In this document: positions 1 to 5,299 of the stretch, piece by piece
How positions within the stretch are numbered: position 1 is the stretch's first letter
How the letters are laid out: each line of letters opens with the position of its first letter
Source of the DNA: an uncultured Clostridia bacterium
Lineage (GTDB): Bacteria > Bacillota > Clostridia > Oscillospirales > Ruminococcaceae
NCBI GenBank assembly: GCA_947625455.1
Contig: CANQOJ010000122.1
Coordinates: forward strand, 1 to 6,874
Length of the DNA stretch: 6,874 nt
Reading direction: 5' to 3'
Notes under the pieces: generated by a model
What the model saw: only the letters and a program-made list of their open reading frames with translations
Told to the model about the DNA's origin: nothing
Databases searched by the model: none
Position numbers and translations under genes: made by a program

Positions 1-107
1 CGGTCGTGTAATTGACGTTGGCTTGCAAAACGCCGCCCTGGATCATTTCAATGACGGTCGCCGCATATTTCACAATGTCGATGTAACCCGTCGTATCCGC
101 GTCAAAC
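1..107 (-). other. Anonymous fragment at window edge, possibly the end of a foreign coding region
   Basis: This stretch does not continue the LRR frame that starts at about 108: that frame meets a TAA at 84-86. The minus strand is open from about 109 to the window edge, reads PFDADTTGYIDIVKYAATVI and onward, and has a GC-rich third position. Plus frame 2 is also open (GRVIDVGLQNAALDHF...) until a stop at 136-138, so the coding strand is not certain. The minus frame hits TGA just upstream, inside the LRR sequence, so any gene is cut at the junction. I recognise no family. It may be a recombination scar or an assembly chimera joined through the repeated GGCAATCAAATCA sequence. Confidence 0.3.
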
Positions 108-314
108 GGCAATCAAATCAGCGATATAAGCCCGCTTAAAGATCTTACTAATCTTATAACCTTGGATTTATCGATCAATCAAATCAGCGATATAACTCCG
201 ATTGCGAATCTCACTAATCTGACAAATTTGTATTTGGGAGCAAATCAAATCAGCGAAGATGACATAAATTGGCTTCAACAACAACTCCCGAATTGCACTA
301 TATCGTTGTATTAA
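108..314 (+). pseudogene. 3' remnant of an internalin-like LRR protein gene (5' end missing)
   Basis: The frame encodes 67 residues starting NQISDISPLKDLTNL and ending with the cap EDDINWLQQQLPNCTISLY. The core NQISD(I) recurs at 111, 177 and 243, exactly 66 bp apart, which is the 22-residue bacterial LRR unit. The repeat consensus and C-terminal cap match those of the complete LRR lipoprotein at 583-1761 (EDIDWLKQQLPNW), so the two are tandem paralogues. No start codon or ribosome binding site is present: upstream the frame runs into unrelated sequence and a TAA at 84-86. It is therefore either a truncated gene, a product of recombination within LRR repeats, or a contig-edge misassembly. A normal terminator follows the stop codon, so the 3' end is genuine. 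Confidence 0.8.
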
Positions 315-320
315 AACTTA

Positions 321-344
321 AACCCCGCCCCTCGGCGGGGTTTT
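321..344 (+). terminator. Intrinsic terminator of the truncated LRR gene
   Basis: A perfect 9-bp stem (AACCCCGCC at 321-329 with GGCGGGGTT at 334-342) has a 4-nt loop and ends in TTTT (341-344), seven bases after the stop codon. The U-tract is short, but the stem is very GC-rich. Confidence 0.85.
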
Positions 345-353
345 GTCGGTATA

Positions 354-374
354 CAGTTTAAAGTTTAAAGTAAA
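354..374 (+). repeat. Degenerate 7-bp tandem repeats (CAGTTTA AAGTTTA AAGTAAA)
   Basis: Three consecutive heptamers lie directly downstream of the terminator. Consensus is about AAGTTTA, with one or two changes per unit. Similar period-7 arrays occur at 1807-1822 and 4607-4638, also beside terminators. No function is assigned. Confidence 0.5.
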
Positions 375-382
375 CAGTATCG

Positions 383-405
383 TATCCGCGCGTTATGCGC
401 GGATA
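383..405 (+). repeat. Inverted repeat, possible second (weak) terminator
   Basis: A perfect 9-bp inverted repeat, TATCCGCGC / GCGCGGATA, surrounds a 5-nt loop (GTTAT, 392-396). It is followed by the imperfect T-rich run ATATTTTGATTGTTTT. It could back up the terminator at 321-344 or act as a DNA site ahead of the next promoter; the sequence does not decide. Confidence 0.45.
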
Positions 406-460
406 ATATTTTGATTGTTTTCAAAATTAAAACTGCCGTCTGTTCATGTTCAAAAACATA

Positions 461-505
461 TTGACAAATTAAGGATTAGGCGGTATAATTTAATTGCGGT
501 ATAAT
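461..505 (+). promoter_or_regulatory. Sigma-A promoter of the LRR lipoprotein gene, with duplicated -10 element
   Basis: A consensus TTGACA (461-466) is spaced 17 bp from a consensus TATAAT (484-489). The 12-mer GCGGTATAATTT occurs at 480-491 and again at 496-507, giving a second TATAAT at 500-505 that lacks a good -35 of its own at the right distance. The predicted transcript has a leader of about 85 nt with a small hairpin (GCCTG 528-532 / CAGGC 541-545) before the AGGAGG at 572-577. Confidence 0.85.
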
Positions 506-582
506 TTTATACCCTAACCAAGCCGGAGCCTGCATTTTTACAGGCACACGCACATTCTTATTATCAACTTTAGGAGGAAACA

Positions 583-1761
583 ATGAAAAAATCAACAATT
601 TTATCCGTAGTATTAGCATCAGCATTTATGTTGTCGGGGTGCAGCAAGAACGGCAATAATTCCGAGCAAGGCTCACTGCCGGACAGTATAACGGACAGTT
701 CATCATCTTCAAGTTCGTTGAGTTCATCGAGCAGTTCAAGTACATCATCTTCTGTCGCTTCAACATCAGGCAGTTCCTCTTCGTCCGAAAATTCCGAAAG
801 TTCTTCTTCGGACAGCGTTGAAAGTTCTTCGGGTTCAACATCAAGTTCTGCCGTTTCAAGCAGTTTGCAGTCAAGTTCGAGCAGTTCAAAGCCCGAAAGT
901 TCATCAAGCAAACCCGCTTCAAGCAGTTCAAAGCCCGTGAGCTCATCAAGCTCCAAGCCCTCAAGAGACAAGGTGACAATTCAGGGCAGAGAGTATGATA
1001 TAGCGACAACAACTTTTTTGAAACTGGATTCCAAGAATGTTACAAATGATGATATTGCTCAAATCGGCAAGCTTGCAAATATGACAATATTGTATCTGCA
1101 AGGAAATCAAATCAGCGATATAACTCCTCTTGCAAATCTTACTAAATTAGAAGTCTTATGGCTGCAAGGCAATCAAATCAATGATATAACTCCGCTTACA
1201 AAACTTAAAAAACTGACATCTTTAAATTTGATTGGCAATCAAATCAGCAATTTAAAGCCTCTTGCAAATCTCACTAATCTGCCAAAATTGAATTTAAGCG
1301 GTAATCAAATCAGCGATTTAACACCTCTTGCTAACCTTACTAACCTGACAGAGTTGACTTTAAGCGGTAATCAAATCAGCAATTTAACACCTCTTGCTAA
1401 CCTTACTAACCTGACAGAGTTGGATTTGAGAGCAAATCAAATCAGCGATATAACTCCTCTTGCAAATCTCACTAATCTGACATATTTGAAAACTGATGAA
1501 AATCAAATCAACGATATATCGGCAATTGCAAAATTAACAAATCTTAAAACAGCATATTTCTTTGATAATCAGATAAGTGATATAAGTGCGCTTGCAAATG
1601 CAAATCTTACTAATCTGCAAAAATTGGGTTTGAGCGGTAATCAAATCAGCGATATAAAGCCGCTTGCAAATCTGACTAGTCTTACATGGCTGAGTCTGGA
1701 CGACGATAAAATCAGTAAAGAAGATATTGATTGGCTTAAACAACAGCTTCCAAATTGGTGA
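583..1761 (+). CDS. Ser-rich stalk LRR (internalin-like) surface lipoprotein
   Basis: The predicted protein is an extracytoplasmic lipoprotein of 392 aa. Residues 1-20 form a lipoprotein signal (MKK, a hydrophobic core, lipobox LSGC with Cys20 as lipidation site). Residues 35-127 are a low-complexity Ser stalk ending in SSSKP-type repeats. Residues 131-163 form an N-terminal cap, followed by about ten 22-residue LRRs (consensus LANLTNLTxLxLxxNQISDITP) and the cap EDIDWLKQQLPNW. One LRR (near 1597-1611) carries a two-residue insertion (LANANLTNL), making it 24 residues. The start is supported by AGGAGG at 572-577. LRR proteins of this type commonly bind proteins or glycans at the cell surface, but the ligand is unknown and enzymatic activity is not indicated. 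The gene is monocistronic, with its own promoter and terminator. Near-identical DNA repeats and the truncated paralogue upstream suggest expansion or exchange by recombination. Confidence 0.93.
   Translation: MKKSTILSVVLASAFMLSGCSKNGNNSEQGSLPDSITDSSSSSSSLSSSSSSSTSSSVASTSGSSSSSENSESSSSDSVESSSGSTSSSAVSSSLQSSSSSSKPESSSSKPASSSSKPVSSSSSKPSRDKVTIQGREYDIATTTFLKLDSKNVTNDDIAQIGKLANMTILYLQGNQISDITPLANLTKLEVLWLQGNQINDITPLTKLKKLTSLNLIGNQISNLKPLANLTNLPKLNLSGNQISDLTPLANLTNLTELTLSGNQISNLTPLANLTNLTELDLRANQISDITPLANLTNLTYLKTDENQINDISAIAKLTNLKTAYFFDNQISDISALANANLTNLQKLGLSGNQISDIKPLANLTSLTWLSLDDDKISKEDIDWLKQQLPNW
1105..1648 (+). repeat. 66-bp tandem repeat array encoding the LRRs
   Basis: The core AATCAAATCA or a close variant recurs at 1105, 1171, 1237, 1303, 1369, 1435, 1501, 1567 (diverged) and 1639. 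All steps are 66 bp except the last, which is 72. The closest pair shares a perfect 41-bp direct repeat (1316-1356 and 1382-1422). The truncated gene shows the same period at 111, 177 and 243. Such DNA-level identity is a substrate for unequal recombination and copy-number change. Confidence 0.9.
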
Positions 1762-1813
1762 TAAAAAACTCTGCAACGACCTTAACATATCAGCCCCCGC
1801 CCTTTTAGAGGTT

Positions 1814-1845
1814 AGAGGTTAGAAAAACCCCTAACCTCTTTTTAT
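1814..1845 (+). terminator. Intrinsic terminator of the LRR lipoprotein gene
   Basis: The stem AGAGGTTAG (1814-1822) pairs perfectly with CTAACCTCT (1831-1839) across an 8-nt loop and is followed by TTTTTATA. A second copy of the left arm at 1807-1815 can form an alternative pairing. The two left arms are tandem heptamers (AGAGGTT x2), so the terminator overlaps a period-7 repeat. Confidence 0.85.
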
Positions 1846-1882
1846 ATGTCAAATTCAGCGAACATTACTGAATACTTTACCC

Positions 1883-1903
1883 TGTCTGCTGTCAACTGCC
1901 AAC
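1883..1903 (+). repeat. Possible degenerate heptamer triplet (TGTCTGC TGTCAAC TGCCAAC)
   Basis: Three adjacent related 7-mers lie between the LRR terminator and the next promoter. The match is loose and could be chance, but it resembles the other period-7 arrays in this window in size and placement. Confidence 0.3.
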
Positions 1904-1935
1904 CCGCTTGCTTTTGTAAATTCAAAGAAAACCTA

Positions 1936-1964
1936 TTTACATTTCTTGAAAATTGTGGTATAAT
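1936..1964 (+). promoter_or_regulatory. Promoter of the aminotransferase-trpS unit
   Basis: TTTACA (1936-1941), a 17-bp spacer, then TATAAT (1959-1964) preceded by TGG, an extended -10. Transcription should start near 1971. That rules out an in-frame TTG at 1970 as a translation start and leaves the ATG at 2012. Confidence 0.85.
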
Positions 1965-1967
1965 CTA

Positions 1968-1988
1968 TATTGCAGAGTGACTGCAATA
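1968..1988. promoter_or_regulatory. Perfect inverted repeat at the transcription start (candidate operator or 5' hairpin)
   Basis: The arms TATTGCAG (1968-1975) and CTGCAATA (1981-1988) are perfectly complementary around AGTGA. The dyad starts 4 bp after the -10 and covers the predicted +1. This is a classic repressor position; as RNA it would form a hairpin almost at the 5' end. The cognate regulator is not identifiable here. Confidence 0.6.
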
Positions 1989-2011
1989 ATTTAAATAAAG
2001 AGGTAAGAACA

Positions 2012-3199
2012 ATGCTTAAACCGTTTTCAGACAAGGTCGCAAATCTTGCGCCTTCGGCAATAAGAGAGATTTTGAAATTCACGGCAGATCCTGAAGTTAT
2101 AAGCTTTGCGGCGGGAAATCCCGCGCCGGAGGCGTTTCCCGTTGATACTATCGCTAAAATATCCGCGGACATTTTCAGAGAAGAACCTATAACCGCGTTG
2201 CAGTATTCCGTAACCGAGGGTTATCCTAAACTGCGCACATGGCTTGAACAGGATTTGCGCAAAAAGAAGCTGTTTAAGGACGGGGATATGGTTGTCGTTA
2301 CGTCGGGCGCACAGCAGGCAATTGAAGTTACCGCGAAAATTTTGTGCAACGAGGGCGATGTCATTTTGTGCGAAAATCCCTCGTTTATCGGCTCGCTTAA
2401 TGCATTCAGAAGCTACGGCGTAAAGCTTATAGGCGTTCCCATGGACGAGGACGGAATGCTCCCGGACGAACTTGAAAAGATACTCAAAGCCAACCCCACC
2501 ACGAAATTCATCTACACTATCCCTAACTTCCAGAACCCCACAGGTCAGACCACAACTCTTGAACGCAGAAAAGCCGTTCTTGCGCTTGCGAAAAAGTACG
2601 GTGTTTATGTGCTTGAGGACAATCCTTACGGGGCGCTCAGATTTGCGGGCGAGGACGTTACCTGCTATAAGGAACTTGACGACAGCAAGAACGTTATCTA
2701 TGCGGGAACATTTTCGAAAACCCTTGCACCGGGCATTCGCGTAGGTTATCTCTGCGCGGACGCGGAGCTTGTTTCAAAAGCGGTTGTCGGAATGCAGACG
2801 TCTACTGTTCATACTAACATCTGGGCGCAGATGCTGGCTTACAGATTTCTGACGACAGTTGACTTTGACGAGCATATAAAGGGCTTGCAGGCTATATACC
2901 GCATGAAATACAACCGCATGAAAGACGCCCTCAAAGCACAGCTCCCCGATTTCATCAAGCTTTCCGAGCCGCAGGGCGGGCTGTTCATATGGGCAACACT
3001 CCCCGAAAAATACGATATGAACGCGTTCTGCGTTGAAGCTGTAAAGTGCAAAGTCGCGGTAGTGCCGGGAAATGCGTTCAATGCTGACGAATCCGAAATC
3101 TCACATTCGTTCAGACTTAACTATTCAACTCCCACAAATGAACAAATCGACAAGGGCTGTGAAATTCTCGGAAAAGCCGCGAAAGAACTTCTGAAATAA
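2012..3199 (+). CDS. PLP-dependent class I/II aminotransferase (LysN/aromatic type, without HTH domain)
   Basis: This 395-aa cytoplasmic enzyme transfers an amino group between an amino acid and a 2-oxo acid using pyridoxal phosphate. Visible fold-type I residues are the phosphate-binding loop GAQQAI (99-104), N175 in FQNPTG, D203 in LEDNPYG for the pyridine nitrogen, Y206, the Schiff-base Lys236 in TFSKTLAPGIRVGY, and R368 in FRLNYS for the substrate carboxylate. Length and motifs match the 2-aminoadipate/aromatic/branched-chain group related to MocR C-terminal domains, but there is no N-terminal GntR helix-turn-helix. The ATG at 2012 is preceded by AAAGAGG at 7-8 nt. An alternative TTG start at 1970 would add 14 residues but coincides with the predicted transcription start. 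The gene lies 16 nt ahead of trpS and is probably co-transcribed with it. The exact substrate cannot be read from sequence; the pairing makes an aromatic one possible. Confidence 0.92.
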   Translation: MLKPFSDKVANLAPSAIREILKFTADPEVISFAAGNPAPEAFPVDTIAKISADIFREEPITALQYSVTEGYPKLRTWLEQDLRKKKLFKDGDMVVVTSGAQQAIEVTAKILCNEGDVILCENPSFIGSLNAFRSYGVKLIGVPMDEDGMLPDELEKILKANPTTKFIYTIPNFQNPTGQTTTLERRKAVLALAKKYGVYVLEDNPYGALRFAGEDVTCYKELDDSKNVIYAGTFSKTLAPGIRVGYLCADAELVSKAVVGMQTSTVHTNIWAQMLAYRFLTTVDFDEHIKGLQAIYRMKYNRMKDALKAQLPDFIKLSEPQGGLFIWATLPEKYDMNAFCVEAVKCKVAVVPGNAFNADESEISHSFRLNYSTPTNEQIDKGCEILGKAAKELLK

Positions 3200-3215
3200 G
3201 CGAAAGGAAATATAT

Positions 3216-4214
3216 ATGGACGAACAAAAGAAAAATATGCTTAGCCTTATCCAGCCGACCAACACCCCGCATTTGGGAAATTACCTCGGCGCAATGAGGA
3301 ACTGGGTAAAAATGCAGAACGAGTACAACTGCTTTTTCGGAATTGCCGATCTTCATTCTATTACTGTAAGGCAAGATCCCGTAAAACTGCGCGCGCAGAT
3401 AAAGGAAAGCTATGCGCTGCTTATAGCAGCGGGGCTTGATCCCGAAAAGTCGGTGCTTTTCGTGCAGGGGCATAACCCCACTCACGCGGAGTTGTCATGG
3501 GTATTGTCATGTTATACGCAGTTCGGCGAACTTTCGCGAATGACGCAGTTTAAGGATAAGTCCGCCAAGCACCCCGACAATATCAACGCGGGATTGTTTA
3601 CTTATCCCGTGCTTATGGCGGCGGACATTCTGCTGTATCAGGCGAATTATGTGCCCGTAGGTCAGGACCAGTTACAGCATTTGGAACTTGCGAGAAACAT
3701 AGTTCAGCGGTTTAACGGCATTTACGGAGATGTTTTCACAATGCCTGAGGGCTATATCACCAAGTCGACCGCAAAGGTTATGTCGCTTCAGGAGCCGACG
3801 AAGAAGATGTCGAAATCCGACGAAAATGCAAACGCGTCAGTGTGGGTGCTTGACGACAGGGACACCATAATCCGCAAGTTCAAGCGCGCCGTTACCGACA
3901 GCGAAACCGAAATATGCGCGCGCGAGGGCAAGGACGGCATAATCAACCTTATGTCGATTTACTCCGCGGCCACCGACAAAAGCTTTGAGGAAATTGAACG
4001 CGAGTTTAACGGCAAGGGTTACGGCGAGTTCAAACTTGCCGTAGGAGAGGCGGTAGCGGATATGCTTGCGCCTATGCAGAGCGAATTTAAGAGGATTTCC
4101 GCTGACAAGAGTTATGTAGAACAGTGCATGAAAGACGGCGCAGAGAAAGCCTATAAGTTTTCCCGAAAGACGCTTTCTAAGGTATATAAGAAAGTTGGGT
4201 TTGTGACATTTTAA
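3216..4214 (+). CDS. trpS: Tryptophan--tRNA ligase
   Basis: This class Ic aminoacyl-tRNA synthetase charges tRNA-Trp with tryptophan using ATP in the cytoplasm. At 332 aa it is full length for the bacterial enzyme. The HIGH-equivalent is TPHLGN (17-22) within IQPTNTPHLGNYLGA, and the second ATP-binding signature is KMSKS (197-201). DLHSIT (45-50), YPVLMAADILLY (130-141) and GQDQLQHLELAR (149-160) are typical of the Trp enzyme and set it apart from TyrS. The start ATG follows AAAGGA by 7 nt. The usual Gly after QPT is Asn here (QPTNT), a variation outside the catalytic positions. No T-box leader is visible; the gene appears to be transcribed from the promoter ahead of the aminotransferase, so control may act at the dyad at 1968-1988. 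Confidence 0.96.
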   Translation: MDEQKKNMLSLIQPTNTPHLGNYLGAMRNWVKMQNEYNCFFGIADLHSITVRQDPVKLRAQIKESYALLIAAGLDPEKSVLFVQGHNPTHAELSWVLSCYTQFGELSRMTQFKDKSAKHPDNINAGLFTYPVLMAADILLYQANYVPVGQDQLQHLELARNIVQRFNGIYGDVFTMPEGYITKSTAKVMSLQEPTKKMSKSDENANASVWVLDDRDTIIRKFKRAVTDSETEICAREGKDGIINLMSIYSAATDKSFEEIEREFNGKGYGEFKLAVGEAVADMLAPMQSEFKRISADKSYVEQCMKDGAEKAYKFSRKTLSKVYKKVGFVTF

Positions 4215-4218
4215 TAAA

Positions 4219-4260
4219 TTTTTGGCAGATGATTTGTGATGATTGCCGAAAATTTTAAAA
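4219..4260 (+). terminator. Weak terminator-like hairpin after trpS
   Basis: TTTTTGGCA (4219-4227) can pair with TGCCGAAAA (4244-4252), including one G-T wobble, around a 16-nt loop. AATTTTAAAA follows. The stem is AU-rich and the loop large, so this is a weak candidate, but no better terminator separates trpS from rpmB. Confidence 0.3.
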
Positions 4261-4275
4261 TAGCATAAATACCAC

Positions 4276-4304
4276 TTGCAATTTAAAGCTAATTCTGTTA
4301 AAAT
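4276..4304 (+). promoter_or_regulatory. Promoter of rpmB
   Basis: TTGCAA (4276-4281), a 17-bp spacer, then TAAAAT (4299-4304) with TGT immediately before it (extended -10). The predicted leader is about 43 nt and ends in AAAGGA (4336-4341). That leaves 12 nt to the ATG, longer than the usual 6-9. Confidence 0.7.
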
Positions 4305-4353
4305 ATACTTTGTCAGTTAAAAAAGTTGTTTATCGAAAGGACGGTGTATTATA

Positions 4354-4542
4354 ATGGCAAAATGCGATATTTGCGGAAAAAGCGTCGCTTTCGGAATTAA
4401 GGTTTCCCATTCTCACAGACGCAGCAACAGAACCTATAAGCCTAATGTTAAAAAGGTGAGAGCTATTGTAAACGGCACTCCGTGCAGAGTAAATGCCTGC
4501 ACACGCTGCCTGCGTTCGGGGCTTGTTCAGAGAGCGGTTTGA
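4354..4542 (+). CDS. rpmB: 50S ribosomal protein L28 (zinc-binding form)
   Basis: This 62-aa basic protein begins MAKCDICGKSVAFG and carries SHSHRRSNRTYKPNVKKVR in the middle, the L28 signature. It is a structural protein of the large ribosomal subunit. Cysteine pairs C4/C7 and C49/C52 form the zinc-ribbon (C+) version of the protein; many bacteria instead have a zinc-free paralogue expressed under zinc limitation, and none is visible here. Length is normal. The gene stands alone between its own promoter and a strong terminator, as is common for rpmB in Firmicutes. Confidence 0.97.
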   Translation: MAKCDICGKSVAFGIKVSHSHRRSNRTYKPNVKKVRAIVNGTPCRVNACTRCLRSGLVQRAV

Positions 4543-4573
4543 TTTAATCCGATTATTTATCCACAAAAAGAGA

Positions 4574-4606
4574 AATGCCTTGAAGAAATTCAAGGCATTC
4601 GCTTTT
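4574..4606 (+). terminator. Strong intrinsic terminator of rpmB
   Basis: A perfect 11-bp stem (AATGCCTTGAA 4574-4584 with TTCAAGGCATT 4589-4599) is capped by a stable GAAA tetraloop and followed by CGCTTTT. An A-run at 4564-4569 on the other side could make it work in reverse for the convergent gene ending at 4786, although that lies about 180 bp away. Confidence 0.92.
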
Positions 4607-4638
4607 AGATGTAAGATGTAAGAGATAAGAGGTAAGAG
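4607..4638 (+). repeat. Degenerate 7-bp tandem repeat array (consensus AGAKRTA)
   Basis: Four consecutive heptamers, AGATGTA, AGATGTA, AGAGATA and AGAGGTA, plus a partial fifth (AGAG), begin immediately at the end of the rpmB terminator. They resemble the AGAGGTT repeats at 1807-1822. The space up to 4785 has no ORF, tRNA or promoter that I can support. Confidence 0.7.
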
Positions 4639-4683
4639 TTTAGGTCAAAGGCGGTGGAGAATGGGTTGTGAGGTTTTAGCATG

Positions 4684-4728
4684 AATAACGGGCAGCGTTA
4701 TTGAATTTGAGCTACTATATACATAGTA
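4684..4728. repeat. Two adjacent perfect inverted repeats in intergenic DNA
   Basis: AATAACG (4684-4690) pairs with CGTTATT (4696-4702) across 5 nt. Ten bases further on, TACTAT (4713-4718) pairs with ATAGTA (4723-4728) across 4 nt. Neither has a T-tract on either strand, so they do not look like terminators. They lie 58-102 bp beyond the stop of the minus-strand gene and could be 3'-UTR structures or remnants of a small element. Confidence 0.4.
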
Positions 4729-4785
4729 TCATCTCTTGATGTATTCGCTTTATGGCGTTACATGTTTAAAGATTGATAATTAAGG

Positions 4786-5124
4786 CTATTTTAAATCTTC
4801 ATCATCATTGTTGTCTTTATATATCTCGTATTTAGAATAAACTCTGTCACGGTCGTCCAGCTTCACCTGATGATTTATATCATAAAGGTCAAGCAGTTTT
4901 CTGACAATCGGTTTCAGTGCAAACATGAACACCAGACTTATAAAGCTTAGCACCGTAGACATATCGTCCCAGTACCCTCTTACGCAGTTGTTTATAATAG
5001 TAAGCGTTATCGTAATCAAACCAACAACATAAGTCGCATTCGTAAGCCTCGGCTTTTCAACTCCCTTTATCCCCGCAAGATAAAGCACAATCACAAGCAT
5101 TATGATGAAAATTATCGACAGCAT
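4786..5124 (-). CDS. Small integral membrane protein of unknown function (three predicted helices)
   Basis: I do not recognise the family. The 112-aa protein has three hydrophobic segments, roughly residues 2-18 (starting SIIFIIMLVIVLYLAG), 31-47 (TYVVGLITITLTIINN) and 57-72 (containing LSFISLVFMFAL). A hydrophilic, highly charged tail follows, ending in DNNDDEDLK. A basic KPIVRKLL after helix 3 favours a cytoplasmic tail. The ATG is preceded by AAAGGAGCT (5131-5139) at 6 nt, and a clear promoter lies upstream, so the gene is very likely real. It diverges from the Ser-rich lipoprotein gene at 5300, sharing a 175-bp control region with operator-like half-sites. No transporter, toxin or enzyme motif is visible, though a small holin-like or stress membrane protein is conceivable. 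Confidence 0.82.
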   Translation of the reverse strand: MLSIIFIIMLVIVLYLAGIKGVEKPRLTNATYVVGLITITLTIINNCVRGYWDDMSTVLSFISLVFMFALKPIVRKLLDLYDINHQVKLDDRDRVYSKYEIYKDNNDDEDLK

Positions 5125-5145
5125 AAAATCAGCTCCTTTTAATAA

Positions 5146-5174
5146 AGTATATCACACCGCCTAACATTTTGCAA
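5146..5174 (-). promoter_or_regulatory. Promoter of the small membrane protein gene
   Basis: Read on the minus strand: TTGCAA (5174-5169), a 17-bp spacer, then TATACT (5151-5146) with TGA just upstream (extended -10). The -35 overlaps the first half-site of the dyad cluster at 5169-5197. Confidence 0.8.
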
Positions 5175-5197
5175 TAATTATTACAAAAGTGTAATAA
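5169..5197. promoter_or_regulatory. Operator-like cluster of three related half-sites
   Basis: The 9-mers TTGCAATAA (5169-5177), TTGTAATAA (inverted, 5178-5186) and GTGTAATAA (5189-5197) form two overlapping dyads. One is 18 bp with one mismatched pair (5169-5186); the other has perfect 8-bp arms around AAAG (5178-5197). They overlap the minus-strand -35 and lie 28 bp upstream of the plus-strand -35, so one regulator could act on both genes. I cannot assign a known regulator. Confidence 0.5.
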
Positions 5198-5224
5198 AAC
5201 TTTAAAAATATTTTCTCCGAAGTG

Positions 5225-5253
5225 TTGAAAAATTAAAATGTTTGTGCTATAAT
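5225..5253 (+). promoter_or_regulatory. Promoter of the second Ser-rich lipoprotein gene
   Basis: TTGAAA (5225-5230), a 17-bp spacer, then consensus TATAAT (5248-5253) preceded by TGC (extended -10). AAAGGA at 5287-5292 lies 7 nt before the ATG. Confidence 0.87.
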
Positions 5254-5299
5254 CAATCTATAAAGCTAAATTTTTTTTATTTAAAGAAAGGATCAAATT

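Noticed and set aside
91..390. 11-bp match TCGTATCCGCG at 91-101 and 380-390
   Set aside because: A few 11-mer matches are expected by chance in a window of this size, and the flanks do not match.
570..971. 133-codon minus-strand open frame rich in Leu/Glu/Asp opposite the Ser stalk
   Set aside because: The antisense of Ser codons (AGC, TCA, TCG, AGT) naturally yields open Leu/Asp/Glu/Ala frames. It has no supporting promoter and overlaps a well-supported gene.
111..1648. CRISPR-like array
   Set aside because: The 66-bp spacing comes from in-frame LRR codons. The segments between cores are themselves related, and no cas genes are present.
1970..2011. TTG at 1970 as the aminotransferase start, giving 409 residues
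   Set aside because: It coincides with the predicted transcription start and has no ribosome binding site, while the ATG at 2012 has AAAGAGG and matches the family's usual N-terminus.
1970..2011. T-box or trp attenuator leader before the aminotransferase-trpS unit
   Set aside because: The leader is only about 40 nt, with no T-box sequence, Trp codon run or terminator/antiterminator pair.
3117..3485. 122-codon minus-strand frame across the aminotransferase-trpS junction
   Set aside because: It lies opposite two convincingly coding regions and has no promoter or recognisable protein features.
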